Below, one piece after another: positions 52,970-61,608 of a stretch of 64,000 bases of DNA (positions within the stretch are counted from its first letter, which is position 1; each line of letters opens with the position of its first letter). The stretch is from Cohnella baijiui. GTDB taxonomy: Bacteria > Bacillota > Bacilli > Paenibacillales > Paenibacillaceae. The notes under the pieces are model-generated. The model made no database searches. It had not been told where the DNA came from and saw nothing but the letters and a program-made list of their open reading frames with translations. The position numbers were made by a program, and so were the translations under genes. The DNA lies in assembly GCF_020731285.1 (NCBI RefSeq), contig NZ_JAJFOW010000030.1, positions 1 through 64,000 of the forward strand, given 5' to 3'.

Positions 52970-54142
52970 TCACTCGTCGTCGTAGGCCGCAAGATAGTCG
53001 CGCTTGCTCAGCTCGGCTCTCTTGGCCCCGTGGCGCCCGCCGCGGGACGCCGCCTGCTTCTGCTGCCGCTTGCTGACGGACTGCTCCTTGCGCGCGATCC
53101 GCGCCAGCTCCCGCTCCGTCTTGCGATAGTTCGCGTAACGCGACGCGTCTAGCGTCCCCTCCGCCAAGGCGGCGCGAACGGCGCAGCCCAGCTCCGACTC
53201 GTGCCGGCAGTCGGTGAACCGGCAGGACGCGGCGAGCGCCTCGATGTCCGCGAACGTCTCCTGCCAGCCGCTCTGCGAGTCCCACAGCTGCAGTTCCCGC
53301 ATGCCCGGTGTATCGAGCCAGACGGCGCCGCCCGGCAGGATGAACAGCTCGCGGTGCGTCGTCGTGTGGCGTCCCCTGGCATCGTCCTCTCGGATGCCTT
53401 GCACCTCCTGCAGCGCGTCGCCCGCCAGCCAATTGAGCAGCGTGGACTTGCCGACGCCGGACGACCCGGCCGCCGCCACCGTCATGCCCGGCTGCAAATA
53501 AGCCGCGAGCGCCTCTTTGCCCACATCCGTCACCGCGCTGACGGCGATGACGGGGACATCGGGCGCCGCCCGCTCCGCCTCGTCTACGTACGCCTGCGGG
53601 TCGTCGCACAGGTCCGCCTTCGTCAGCAGGACGACCGGGCGGATGCCCGCCTCCCGCGCGACGATGAGGTAGCGCTCGAGACGCCGGACGTTCCAGTCCT
53701 CGTTCAACGAGCTGGTGAGGAAGACGACGTCCAGATTCGCCCCGATGATCTGTTCGTCCAGGACGTTTCCCGCCACCTTTCGGCTCATCGCGCTCCGCCG
53801 GGGCAGCAGCGCATGAATGACCGCCTTTGCCTCTCCGTCAAGCAGCTCGGCGGCGACCCAGTCGCCTACGGCCGGAAAGTCGCCGCGCGACTCCGCTTCA
53901 TACTCGAATTTCCCCGTCACCTCGGCGTGCCGCTCTCCCGTTTCCGTCACGACCTGATACAGATGGGAGAACTGCGCCGTCACCCGCGCCGGCACCAGCT
54001 TCCGCCCGCCGGGATGCACGACTCCTTCGAACGCTTCGGCCCACGACTCGTTCCAGCCCCAAGCCATCAATCTTTCGTTCATTTGCTTTTCGGCCGTTTG
54101 CCTTTCGCTCGTTTGCTTCTCGCCAGTTTGCTTTTCGTTCAT
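52970..54142 (-). CDS. rsgA: Ribosome small-subunit-dependent GTPase RsgA with repetitive N-terminus
   Basis: The 390-residue circularly permuted GTPase helps mature the 30S subunit. It has an OB fold, then LTKADLCDD (G4), G1 GSSGVGKSTLLNWLAG and G3 DTPGM, and a zinc-binding tail (CRFTDCRHESELGCAV). ATG at 54142 with AGGGG is used. The first 25 residues contain four pentapeptide repeats (EKQTG, EKQTS, ERQTA, EKQMN) coded by a 15-bp tandem repeat; the family-typical start would be MNERL about 20 residues later. Confidence 0.93.
   Translation of the reverse strand: MNEKQTGEKQTSERQTAEKQMNERLMAWGWNESWAEAFEGVVHPGGRKLVPARVTAQFSHLYQVVTETGERHAEVTGKFEYEAESRGDFPAVGDWVAAELLDGEAKAVIHALLPRRSAMSRKVAGNVLDEQIIGANLDVVFLTSSLNEDWNVRRLERYLIVAREAGIRPVVLLTKADLCDDPQAYVDEAERAAPDVPVIAVSAVTDVGKEALAAYLQPGMTVAAAGSSGVGKSTLLNWLAGDALQEVQGIREDDARGRHTTTHRELFILPGGAVWLDTPGMRELQLWDSQSGWQETFADIEALAASCRFTDCRHESELGCAVRAALAEGTLDASRYANYRKTERELARIARKEQSVSKRQQKQAASRGGRHGAKRAELSKRDYLAAYDDE
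54077..54136 (-). repeat. 15-bp tandem repeat in the 5' end of rsgA
   Basis: Four imperfect copies of gaaaagcaaacnggc-like units encode the EKQTx pentapeptides. Length changes in steps of 15 bp would keep the frame. Confidence 0.8.
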
Positions 54143-54184
54143 TCGATAACCCCTTGTTTTCATTTTTTGGACATTCATGGAAAC

Positions 54185-54211
54185 ACAAAAAAACCGCAGG
54201 TTCCCCTGCGG
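54185..54211 (-). terminator. Second of two tandem terminators
   Basis: On the minus strand ccgcagg/cctgcgg with loop ggaa is followed by TTTTTTTG. It lies between the small ORF unit and rsgA. Confidence 0.88.
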
Positions 54212-54220
54212 CCATAGACA

Positions 54221-54252
54221 CAAAAAAACCGCAGGAGACCTTTACGGTCTCC
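54221..54252 (-). terminator. First of two tandem terminators
   Basis: On the minus strand gggagacc/ggtctcc closes a 5-nt loop and is followed by TGCGG and seven T. The T-runs of both terminators sit in the same repeated word cacaaaaaaaccgcagg. Confidence 0.8.
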
Positions 54253-54290
54253 CACGGCACGCTAGATCTACGAACAACCGAAGTCGTCCG

Positions 54291-54362
54291 CTATCCGCGA
54301 TCCGCCGAGACCGATGCATAAGTGACAGCCTTCCGAACGTCCATCGTCGTAACGTTGCTCAT
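54291..54362 (-). CDS. Unannotated 23-residue small ORF in its own transcription unit
   Basis: A start at 54362 (or ATG at 54368) follows AAGGAGG with 9-bp spacing. The peptide begins MSNVTTMDVRKAVTYA and ends in SADRG. A perfect-hexamer promoter lies 32 bp upstream and two terminators follow within 110 bp. No family is recognised. It could be a small protein, a leader peptide for rsgA, or part of a small RNA. Confidence 0.55.
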   Translation of the reverse strand: MSNVTTMDVRKAVTYASVSADRG

Positions 54363-54393
54363 ATTCATCAGCCTCCTTGTCGATAGTGTGTCC

Positions 54394-54423
54394 ATTATAG
54401 AGCGACGATCCCACTGCTGTCAA
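54394..54423 (-). promoter_or_regulatory. Consensus sigma-A promoter of the small ORF unit
   Basis: On the minus strand TTGACA (54418-54423) is 18 bp from TATAAT (54394-54399). Both hexamers are perfect, which is rare in this window and implies strong expression. Confidence 0.8.
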
Positions 54424-54450
54424 CATCTGGACGCCAAGCTCCCCGCCCAA

Positions 54451-54490
54451 GAAAAAAAAAGCCCAGCCGGCGTCATCTGCCGGCCAGGCC
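54451..54490 (-). terminator. Terminator of phoP
   Basis: On the minus strand the stem built on gccggc/gccggc, extended by gcc/ggc, is followed by nine T. It overlaps the phoP stop codon. Confidence 0.85.
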
Positions 54491-55201
54491 CGCCTTGCGG
54501 CTTACCATGAGCTTGTAGCCGACGCCGCGGATCGATTCGATCTGCACCGTCTGCTGGTTCAGCTCCAGCTTCTTGCGGAGCGAGCTGACGTGGACGTCCA
54601 CGGTTCGCTGCCCGCCGATATAGTCGAAGCCCCAGACGACGTTCATCAGGTCGTCCCGGGTGATGACGATGCCCGGCCGCTCCGCGAGGTACAAGAGCAC
54701 CTCGAACTCCTTCGGCCGCAGCGTAATCCATTGGCCGTTCAGAAGCACCTCGTATTTGTCCGGGAAGATCTGCAGGTCCCCGAGCGCGATCACCTTCTCG
54801 CCGCCGCTGGCCTCCGCTTCCTTGGTCTCCTCGTTGCGGGACCTGCGGAGTACGGCCGACGTGCGGGCGAGCAGCTCGGCAACGCCGAACGGCTTGGTGA
54901 TGTAGTCGTCGGCGCCCAGCTTCAGCCCCTGGACGACTTCCTCCTCGGCATTGCGCGCCGTGAGGATGATGACGGGCGTCTTGACGCCGTTCTGCCGAAG
55001 CTTTTGCAGCACCTCGAAGCCGTTCATTCCCGGCAGCATCAAATCTAGAAAAATAATGGCGTAATCTTCGTGTATCGCGTTGTGCAGCCCTTCCGCGCCG
55101 TTGCCGACCACTTCCGTTTCGTATCCCTCTTGCGAAAGGTTGTACGTCACCAGACGCGCGATCGTCGGTTCATCTTCGATAATCAGCACCTTGTCCGACA
55201 T
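54473..55201 (-). CDS. phoP: Response regulator PhoP (phosphate regulon)
   Basis: The 242-residue OmpR-family regulator has a receiver with the phospho-acceptor in AIIFLDLMLPGMNG, ITKPFGVAELLAR, and a winged helix (LRPKEFEVLLYLAERPG; VDVHVSSLRKKLE; GVGYKLM). GGAGGAG precedes the ATG at 55201. The paired kinase gene lies directly upstream. A Pho-box-like repeat precedes it, so it may regulate itself. The name is inferred from the kinase pair and from fumarase/mdh/icd nearby. Confidence 0.88.
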   Translation of the reverse strand: MSDKVLIIEDEPTIARLVTYNLSQEGYETEVVGNGAEGLHNAIHEDYAIIFLDLMLPGMNGFEVLQKLRQNGVKTPVIILTARNAEEEVVQGLKLGADDYITKPFGVAELLARTSAVLRRSRNEETKEAEASGGEKVIALGDLQIFPDKYEVLLNGQWITLRPKEFEVLLYLAERPGIVITRDDLMNVVWGFDYIGGQRTVDVHVSSLRKKLELNQQTVQIESIRGVGYKLMVSRKAGLAGR

Positions 55202-55288
55202 GTGCTCCTCCAGTCCGGCAGGAAGTCCCGCCCGTATCGGGCTCTCTGCCCAATTTATCATGCCACTGTAAAACGCACGTCATCCTAA

Positions 55289-55305
55289 TGTTAGCGCTGC
55301 GTTAA
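55289..55305 (-). promoter_or_regulatory. Pho-box-like repeat before phoP
   Basis: On the minus strand TTAACG, CTAACA and further on ATGACG follow each other with 5-bp spacers. The fit is weaker than at pstS. It lies in the 120-bp gap between phoR and phoP. Confidence 0.45.
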
Positions 55306-55321
55306 ATGACCCGTTTTTTGA

Positions 55322-57124
55322 TCAAGGCTGCAACAACGGGAGCTCGATGATGAAGCGCGTGCCGACGCCGACCGTGCTCTCGACCCGGATCGAGCCGTGG
55401 TGCAGCTCGACGAGGTGCTTGACGATCGAAAGCCCAAGACCCGTGCCGCCCGAGCTGCGGGATCGCGCTTTGTCTACCCGGTAAAACCGCTCGAAAATGC
55501 GGGGAATGTCCTTCTTCGGGATGCCGATGCCGGTATCCGAAACCGTGATCCGCACGCGATCCTCGCCCTCGGCTTCCGCTTCTCCCTCGACGTATTCCGC
55601 GACGATCTTCACCCGTCCGCCGTCCGGCGTGTAGTTGATGCCGTTCTGCAGCAGATTCAGCAGAATCTGTCCCAGGCGGTCCTCGTCGGCTTCGAGAAAC
55701 AGCTCCTCCTCGACCTGCAGCTCCATCTCGATGCTTTTCTTGGCGGCTTCGGTCCGCATGAACTCCATCAGCCGCTCCAGGAAAATTTTGAGGTCGACCG
55801 GGGAAAACTGGAGCGGAGAACGCCGCGACTCGATCTTCGAAAGCTCGAGGATGTCGCCGATCAAGCGGTTGAGCCGCTCGCTCTCGTCGTGAATGATCGT
55901 AAGGAACGACTGGGCCGTCTCCGGATCGTTCACCGCGCCGGCTAGCAGCGTCTCCGCAAAGCCCTTCACGGCGGCGACCGGCGTCTTCAGCTCGTGCGAG
56001 ACGTTGGCGACGAACTCGCTGCGCATCCGCTCCAACCGCCGGATGGCGGTGACGTCCTGCAGGACGAGCAGCAGCCCCGGCTCCGTATCCTCGCCCATCC
56101 GCATCGGGACGAGATTCAGTTCGAGCAGCCGCTCTTCGGGGTAATAAACCGTTAGCTCTTCGTGCAGTGGCTCGTGGGTCTCCAAAGCTTCGCGGATGAT
56201 CTGCAGCAGCTCGTACTGCTGCTTGGCCTCCGTGTAGCTGCGGCCGACGCGTTCCTTCGCGCTGCTGCCGAGCAGCAGCTCGGCGCTCCGGTTGTACAGC
56301 TGGATCTTGCCGTCCTGGCCGATCATGACGACGCCGCTGATCATGTTGTCGAGCACGGACTGGAGCTGCGTCTCGTTCTGCCGGAGCTCGTCCATCTGTC
56401 CCTGGAGGCTGGCCGCCATCGCGTTCAAGGCACGGGCCAGCTCGCTCACTTCGTCCTTGCCGGCGGCCGGGATCCGAATGGCGTAGTCCATGTCGGCCAT
56501 CCGCTTGGCCGCATCGGTCATGCGTTCGAGCGGCCGCGTCACGCCGAGCGCCACCCGGTAGCTGACGAGCGCGGCGATCGCGAAGACGATGGCGAGGCCG
56601 GCGATCAGCGCGAGCCACATGTTGCCGAGGCTGCGCTCGACTTCTTTCAGGCTCATCGCCAGCCGGATGACGCCTTCGGTCTGGCCTGCGCCATCCCGAA
56701 CCGTCATCGCCACGTAAAGCATATTCTGCCCAAGCGTGTCGCTGTGCCGGATGCTGCTGCCGACCCCGGACGCGAGTGCCTGCTTCACTTCTTTGCGAGT
56801 CAAATGGTTGTCCATCGTCTCGGGCGCGTGGTCCGAGTCCCCGAGCACAATGCCGTCCGTGCGGATATAGGTTACGCGCATGTCGGCGATTTGCTTGAAA
56901 TGGGCAGCCTGCTCCTGCAAATACGTCCGCTGCGCCGCCTCCGTCTCGCCAAGCGGCCAGGGAGCGGCCGCGATCAACACGCGCAGCTCCTTGACCATAT
57001 GGTCGCGGAGCGCGTCTTGGTGATTGTCTTTGTAGGACTTGCCCGTGAAAATGCCGGCGGCCAGGACCGACAGTCCGATCAACAGCATGAACAGGGCGGT
57101 CAGCTTAAACCGAAGTTTTCTCAT
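55322..57124 (-). CDS. phoR: Sensor histidine kinase PhoR
   Basis: The 600-residue kinase has a membrane segment at about residues 8-26, an outer domain of about 140 residues, a second membrane segment near 170-190, HAMP, a PAS domain (LQSVLDNMISGVVMIGQDGKIQLYN), HisKA with FVANVSHELKTPVAAVKGFAETL and an ATPase domain (ILLNLLQNGINYTPDGG; GGTGLGLSIVKHL). This is the Bacillus PhoR layout. It is placed before phoP, the reverse of the usual phoPR order. Confidence 0.9.
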   Translation of the reverse strand: MRKLRFKLTALFMLLIGLSVLAAGIFTGKSYKDNHQDALRDHMVKELRVLIAAAPWPLGETEAAQRTYLQEQAAHFKQIADMRVTYIRTDGIVLGDSDHAPETMDNHLTRKEVKQALASGVGSSIRHSDTLGQNMLYVAMTVRDGAGQTEGVIRLAMSLKEVERSLGNMWLALIAGLAIVFAIAALVSYRVALGVTRPLERMTDAAKRMADMDYAIRIPAAGKDEVSELARALNAMAASLQGQMDELRQNETQLQSVLDNMISGVVMIGQDGKIQLYNRSAELLLGSSAKERVGRSYTEAKQQYELLQIIREALETHEPLHEELTVYYPEERLLELNLVPMRMGEDTEPGLLLVLQDVTAIRRLERMRSEFVANVSHELKTPVAAVKGFAETLLAGAVNDPETAQSFLTIIHDESERLNRLIGDILELSKIESRRSPLQFSPVDLKIFLERLMEFMRTEAAKKSIEMELQVEEELFLEADEDRLGQILLNLLQNGINYTPDGGRVKIVAEYVEGEAEAEGEDRVRITVSDTGIGIPKKDIPRIFERFYRVDKARSRSSGGTGLGLSIVKHLVELHHGSIRVESTVGVGTRFIIELPLLQP

Positions 57125-57161
57125 TTACGCACCTATATCTGTCCGTCCCCGCTCCGCCCGA

Positions 57162-58700
57162 TCAGGCGAATACTGGGTCTTTGAATTGGGCGAGCTTGGC
57201 CTTCGAGTCCTTGTCTACGTCGGCGTGCAAGCTGTTGCCGTGCGCGTCCATCGTGACGATGGCCGCGAATCCTTCGACCTGCAGATGCCACATCGCCTCC
57301 GGAATGCCGAATTCCATGAAGTCCACGCCGTTCACGTTTTTGATGCATTCGGCGTAGTATTGCGCCGCTCCGCCGACCGCGTTCAGATAAACGGCGCCGT
57401 GCTCTTGGAGCGCGGCCAGCGTTTTCGGCCCCATCCCGCCTTTGCCGATCACGGCGCGGATGCCGAACTTTTTCATAATGTCGCCCTGGTACGGCTCCTC
57501 GCGGATGCTCGTCGTCGGACCGGCCGCCTTGACGTGCCAGCCCGCTTCGTCCTTCAGCATGACCGGTCCGCAATGGTAGATGACCCCGCCGTTCAAGTCG
57601 ATCGGCGCGTCGTGGTCCATGAGATGCTTGTGCAGCGCATCGCGGCCGGTGTGCATTTCGCCGTTCAGGATAACGACGTCGCCCACCTTCAGCGAGCGAA
57701 CCTGCTCTTCCGTCAGCGGCGCCGTCAGCACGACTTCGCGGCGCTCGCCGCCCGAGGCGGGCGCGGCTGCGGAATCGGCCTGCGTCCGCATCGGATGGTT
57801 CGAGCCGCTCTCGTAGATCCATTCCTTGATCTCGTGCGTACCGCCGTCCAGCAGCACGCCTTGACGGCGATATGCCCAGCAATTGTAGGCGACGGATACG
57901 AAGAAGCTCGCAGGCAGGCGGTTCATGACGCCGATCTTGCAGCCGAGCAGCGTCACGTTGCCGCCGAAGCCCATTGTGCCGATGCCGAGCTGGTTCGCCT
58001 TGTCCAACACGTATTCCTCGAGCCGGCCCAGCTCCGGGATCGGATTCTCGTCTTCGACGTGGCGGAACAGCTGCTGCTTCGCCAGCTCGTAGCCGGTCGT
58101 GCGGTCGCCGCCGATGCCGACGCCGATGAAGCCGGCGCTGCAGCCTTGGCCTTGCGCCTGATAGACCGCGTGCAGGATGCATTTGCGGATGCCGTCGAGA
58201 TCGCGTCCGGCCTTGCCCAGCCCTTCGAGTTCGCACGGTAGGCTATACTGGATGTTTTTGTTCTCGCAGCCGCCGCCCTTCAGGATGAGGCGGGCGTCGA
58301 TCTCGTCCCGCTCCCACTGTTCGAAATGGATGACGGGCGTGCCGGGGCCGAGGTTGTCGCCGGTGTTCGCGCCGGTCAGCGAGTCGACGGAGTTGGTCCG
58401 CAGCTTGCCGTCTTTGGTCGCGCGGGCGACGGCGTTTTGGATTTCCCGCTTCATGACGATCTGGTTGGCGCCGACGGGCGTATGCACGACGAACGTCGGC
58501 ATCCCCGTGTCCTGGCAGATCGGAGAGACGTTGCATTCCGCCATTTCAATATTTTGGGCAATCGTGGACAAAGATAATCCGGCGCGGGTCGCGCTGTCCT
58601 CCGCTTCGCGGGCGGCGGCGATCGTGCGGCGCACGTCGGCCGGGAGATTGGTGGAAGTTTCGACGATCAGGCGGTAGATGCTCTCTTCAAACAGGGACAT
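57162..58700 (-). CDS. Fumarate hydratase, class I (iron-sulfur)
   Basis: The 512-residue enzyme of the TCA cycle has an N-terminal class I fumarase domain (ISPICQDTGMPTFVV-type VSPICQDTGMPTF) and a C-terminal beta domain (GGVIYHCGPVML; GKGGMGPKTLAAL). Cysteines for the 4Fe-4S cluster are visible in ICQDTG, CSAGFIGVGIGGDR and CKIGVMNR. Single-chain fusion of alpha and beta parts is normal for FumA-type enzymes. It lies 37 bp upstream of phoR on the same strand. Confidence 0.95.
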   Translation of the reverse strand: MSLFEESIYRLIVETSTNLPADVRRTIAAAREAEDSATRAGLSLSTIAQNIEMAECNVSPICQDTGMPTFVVHTPVGANQIVMKREIQNAVARATKDGKLRTNSVDSLTGANTGDNLGPGTPVIHFEQWERDEIDARLILKGGGCENKNIQYSLPCELEGLGKAGRDLDGIRKCILHAVYQAQGQGCSAGFIGVGIGGDRTTGYELAKQQLFRHVEDENPIPELGRLEEYVLDKANQLGIGTMGFGGNVTLLGCKIGVMNRLPASFFVSVAYNCWAYRRQGVLLDGGTHEIKEWIYESGSNHPMRTQADSAAAPASGGERREVVLTAPLTEEQVRSLKVGDVVILNGEMHTGRDALHKHLMDHDAPIDLNGGVIYHCGPVMLKDEAGWHVKAAGPTTSIREEPYQGDIMKKFGIRAVIGKGGMGPKTLAALQEHGAVYLNAVGGAAQYYAECIKNVNGVDFMEFGIPEAMWHLQVEGFAAIVTMDAHGNSLHADVDKDSKAKLAQFKDPVFA

Positions 58701-58896
58701 AGCGGGTAGGAAGCTCCTCTCTATTCGGGAAAAATTAATCCAACATTCATAGCTCTATCATACCATAGACGGCAAAGCGGCGGGAATGCATCCTACCGCT
58801 TCTCGCGGCGCGGCAAAGAAACCCGTTCGCGCCCGCGGAAGCGGGATCCCGCCTCCGATGATTCCGTCTCGAATCTAGCGGCGGCCCGTTGCGGAC

Positions 58897-58925
58897 TTGC
58901 GCAATTCTCGGGATCGTGAGATATT
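58897..58925 (+). promoter_or_regulatory. Promoter of the HD-domain nucleotidase gene
   Basis: TTGCGC (58897-58902) is 17 bp from GATATT (58920-58925), 50 bp before the start codon. The rest of the 275-bp gap from fumarase shows no gene. Confidence 0.45.
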
Positions 58926-58975
58926 GTCTGTTGAAAAAAGGACCGGAATTCCGCGGAAGAAAGGACGTGCGCAGG

Positions 58976-59563
58976 ATGGCGCATCATTTTTTGGCTTATT
59001 TGTACCGTCTCCGCTACATCGAGCGCTGGAGTCTGATGCGCAACACGATGACGGAAAACGTCGCGGAGCACTCGTTCCATACCGCCCTTCTCGCGCATCT
59101 GCTCGGCACGATCGCCCGCGACGTCTTCGATCATCCCGTCGATCCGGACAAAGCGGCTTCCTACGCGCTGTTCCACGACGCGACCGAAGTGTTCACCGGC
59201 GACATCCCGACGCCCGTCAAGCACCACAACCCCGTCATCCTGGCGAACTTCCGGGAGATCGAGAAGCTCGCCGCCGACCGGCTGCTCGCGACGGTGCCGA
59301 CGGAGCTGCAGGACGCCTACGGGCCGCTCCTGACTCGCCAGACGGCCGACCCCGAGCTGGCCAAGTACGTCAAGGCCGCCGACGTCCTGGACGCTTATCT
59401 CAAATGCGTCAGCGAGATGTCCGCCGGCAACCGCGAGTTCGCCACCGCGCGCAGGCAGTTCGAGGAGCGGCTCCGGGGACTGGGCATGCCCGAGGTCGAC
59501 TGGTTCCTCGAGCGTCTCGCGCCCAGCTTCGAACGGACGATCGACGAACTGGCGGAGGAGTGA
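58976..59563 (+). CDS. 5'-deoxynucleotidase, HD domain (YfbR-like)
   Basis: The 195-residue phosphohydrolase has the HD-domain metal ligands in NVAEHSFHTALLAHLL, LFHDATEVFTGDIPTPVK and KAADVLDAYLK. YfbR hydrolyses deoxyribonucleoside 5'-monophosphates, which helps to balance dNTP pools. ATG at 58976 is chosen for the conserved N-terminus and AAAGGA. The gene stands alone on the plus strand. Confidence 0.92.
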   Translation: MAHHFLAYLYRLRYIERWSLMRNTMTENVAEHSFHTALLAHLLGTIARDVFDHPVDPDKAASYALFHDATEVFTGDIPTPVKHHNPVILANFREIEKLAADRLLATVPTELQDAYGPLLTRQTADPELAKYVKAADVLDAYLKCVSEMSAGNREFATARRQFEERLRGLGMPEVDWFLERLAPSFERTIDELAEE

Positions 59564-59582
59564 CCGTCCGCGCCCAAACGGA

Positions 59583-59625
59583 AACAACCCGCCCTGCGGA
59601 CGCATCGTCCGCGGGCGGGCTGTTC
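59583..59625 (+). terminator. Terminator of the nucleotidase gene
   Basis: A very stable GC stem (cccgcc...gcgggc core with ggac/gtcc inside) lies 20 bp after the stop; the T-run is poor. Confidence 0.6.
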
Positions 59626-59648
59626 GCGTTCGGGGCCGCCGGAAAAGG

Positions 59649-59691
59649 AAAAAGCCTTGCCTTATACGCCCGAAGGTGCGTAAGGCAAGGC
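59649..59691 (-). terminator. Terminator of the small membrane protein gene
   Basis: On the minus strand gccttgccttacgc/gcgtataaggcaaggc is followed by TTTTTCC, 20 bp after the stop. Confidence 0.85.
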
Positions 59692-59711
59692 CGGAGCGAG
59701 CTCCGCGTCGA

Positions 59712-60137
59712 TTATTGATACCACGGATTTTTCATCAGCCATAGGATGACCAGGAAGAGGATCAGGATGATGGCGCTCAGCGTCTGCACGCGGGAGACGT
59801 TGCCCGACGCGTCCTGTCCGCCCGCCGCGGCGGCGACGATCCGCTTCAGCGGCGCCTGCACGATACCGGACAGCGCGCCGATCGCGACGAACAGCACGAC
59901 GATGACGATCATCCAAGGGACCGTATAGTCGTTCTGCGACATCAGGTAACCGCCCGTGAGAAGCTGCAGGATAAGCGCGTACTGGCCGATGCGTCCCGCG
60001 GACACGAGACCGCTAGCGAGCCCTTCTTGCGCCGGCGTGGACAGCTGCCTGAAGCGCTTCGCCAGAAACGGCAGAATCGCGTAAATCCCCATCCCCACGG
60101 CTCCAACGATATGTAGGAATATCATGACGTTATACAC
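59712..60137 (-). CDS. Small four-helix membrane protein, unknown function
   Basis: The 141-residue protein has four membrane segments (about residues 5-24, 50-65, 74-94, 118-136), with a layout like DUF2269-type proteins (MIFLHIVGAVGMGI; AGRIGQYALILQLLTGGYLM). I do not recognise a specific function. GTG at 60137 with GGGGGG seven bases upstream is used; ATG at 60125 is possible. It is a single-gene unit. Confidence 0.75.
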   Translation of the reverse strand: MYNVMIFLHIVGAVGMGIYAILPFLAKRFRQLSTPAQEGLASGLVSAGRIGQYALILQLLTGGYLMSQNDYTVPWMIVIVVLFVAIGALSGIVQAPLKRIVAAAAGGQDASGNVSRVQTLSAIILILFLVILWLMKNPWYQ

Positions 60138-60241
60138 CAGTGAACCCCCCAGCCAAATTTTTCATCGGATTACGACAAGTATACACAAAATAAGCGCCCA
60201 AGTAAAAACGGCCCTATTCGAACAAGTGAACAAACAGGACG

Positions 60242-60264
60242 GGCGATTCGATTAACGAATCGCC
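60242..60264. other. Perfect stem-loop in the gap after the M29 peptidase gene
   Basis: The stem ggcgattcg/cgaatcgcc closes a 5-nt loop but has no T-run. It may be a weak terminator or mRNA end. The rest of the 170-bp gap shows nothing. Confidence 0.5.
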
Positions 60265-60307
60265 ATAACGTCCCGGTCCGGCGTCTTGCCATCGACGAAC
60301 CGCGAGA

Positions 60308-61540
60308 TTAAAACGCCCAGTTGCCCTTCACGAACACCGGCTCCTCTGCGCCGTCCTCCGTCGTGCCGAAGATGTCGAGCTCGCCCGAACCGACCATGAA
60401 GTCCGTGTGGACGATGCTCGTGTTGAGCCCGCGCGCGAGCAGCTCATCCTGGGTCATGTCGGGACCCCCGCTGATGCACGAGGAGTAAGCGCCCCCGACC
60501 GCCAGATGGCACGACGCATTCTCGTCGAAGATCGTCTTGAAGAACAGCAGGTTCGAATCGGAGATCGGCGACCGATGCGGCACCAACGCGACTTCGCCCA
60601 GGTAAGCCGCTCCCTCGTCCATCGCGACGAGGGCGGACAGCGTCTCCTCGTTCTGTGCGGCGGACACCTGCACGACGCGGCCTTGCTCGAAGGTCAGGGT
60701 GAAGCCGTCGATGATCTTGCCGGCATAGCTGAGCGGCTTCGTACTCGTCACGGTGCCGTTGACGCCGCCGCGATGCGGAGCCGTGTACACTTCCTCCGTT
60801 GGCAGGTTCGGCACGAACCAGACGCCCTGTGCGTTTTGCTTGCGCCCGCCGAGCCAAATATGGTCCTTCGGCAGCGCGATCGTCAGATTCGTGCCCGGTC
60901 CGACGTAGCGCAGCTGCCGGTACTGCTTCGCGTTCAGCGAGTCGGCGCGGCGCTTCAGCTGGCCGAGGTGCTCCTCCCACGCGGCGATCGGATCTTCCCG
61001 GTCCGCGCGCACCATCTTGAAGATCGCGTCCCAGAGCAGGCCGATCCGGTCTTCGGGCGGCGCGTCCGGGAACACTTTGTCCGCCCAGCCCTGCGACGGC
61101 GCCGTCGACAGGCTCCAGCTGAACTTGAACGCCCGCGACAGCTCGCGGTACGTCTTAAGCGCCTTGCTGGCGGTCTTCTGGTTGTTGGCGATGCGGGTGC
61201 CCGAGACGCCCTTCAGCAGATCGGGATCCTCGGACATGATCGTAATGGACGCGGCGCCGGCTTGCGCCAGCTCGAGCTTTTCGCCCGCGGCCCACTTGGG
61301 CTCCTCGAGGAACGCGTCCCCGTGTGCCATGTCGTAGCGCAGCCGGGTGACCGTCTCGTCCGACCAGACGACCTTGACCTGGTACGCGCCCGCCTCGTAA
61401 GCCTTGCGCACGACGAGACGGACGAGCGCCGCGGAGTCGACCGCGGCGTTGACGACAACCGTCTGACCCGGCTGCACGTTCGCCCCGATCCGGACGATCA
61501 GCTCCGCGTACCGCTCCAGTTTGACTTGAAAACCGCTCAT
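60308..61540 (-). CDS. Aminopeptidase, M29 family
   Basis: The 410-residue metallopeptidase shows the family blocks TEEVYTAPHRGGVNGTVTSTKPL, DEGAAYLGEVALVPH, LNTSIVHTDFMVG and SGELDIFG, which hold the two-metal ligands (Glu, His, Asp). It removes N-terminal residues in the cytoplasm. ATG at 61540 begins the conserved N-terminus (KLERYAELIVRIGANVQPGQ). The next gene upstream is the broken M24 peptidase. Confidence 0.95.
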   Translation of the reverse strand: MSGFQVKLERYAELIVRIGANVQPGQTVVVNAAVDSAALVRLVVRKAYEAGAYQVKVVWSDETVTRLRYDMAHGDAFLEEPKWAAGEKLELAQAGAASITIMSEDPDLLKGVSGTRIANNQKTASKALKTYRELSRAFKFSWSLSTAPSQGWADKVFPDAPPEDRIGLLWDAIFKMVRADREDPIAAWEEHLGQLKRRADSLNAKQYRQLRYVGPGTNLTIALPKDHIWLGGRKQNAQGVWFVPNLPTEEVYTAPHRGGVNGTVTSTKPLSYAGKIIDGFTLTFEQGRVVQVSAAQNEETLSALVAMDEGAAYLGEVALVPHRSPISDSNLLFFKTIFDENASCHLAVGGAYSSCISGGPDMTQDELLARGLNTSIVHTDFMVGSGELDIFGTTEDGAEEPVFVKGNWAF

Positions 61541-61608
61541 GGGACCTGCCCCTCTTTCTCGTCGTCGTTCTCGTTTTGTTCCGTTCCGCATTCCCCGTGC
61601 AGGGATAC

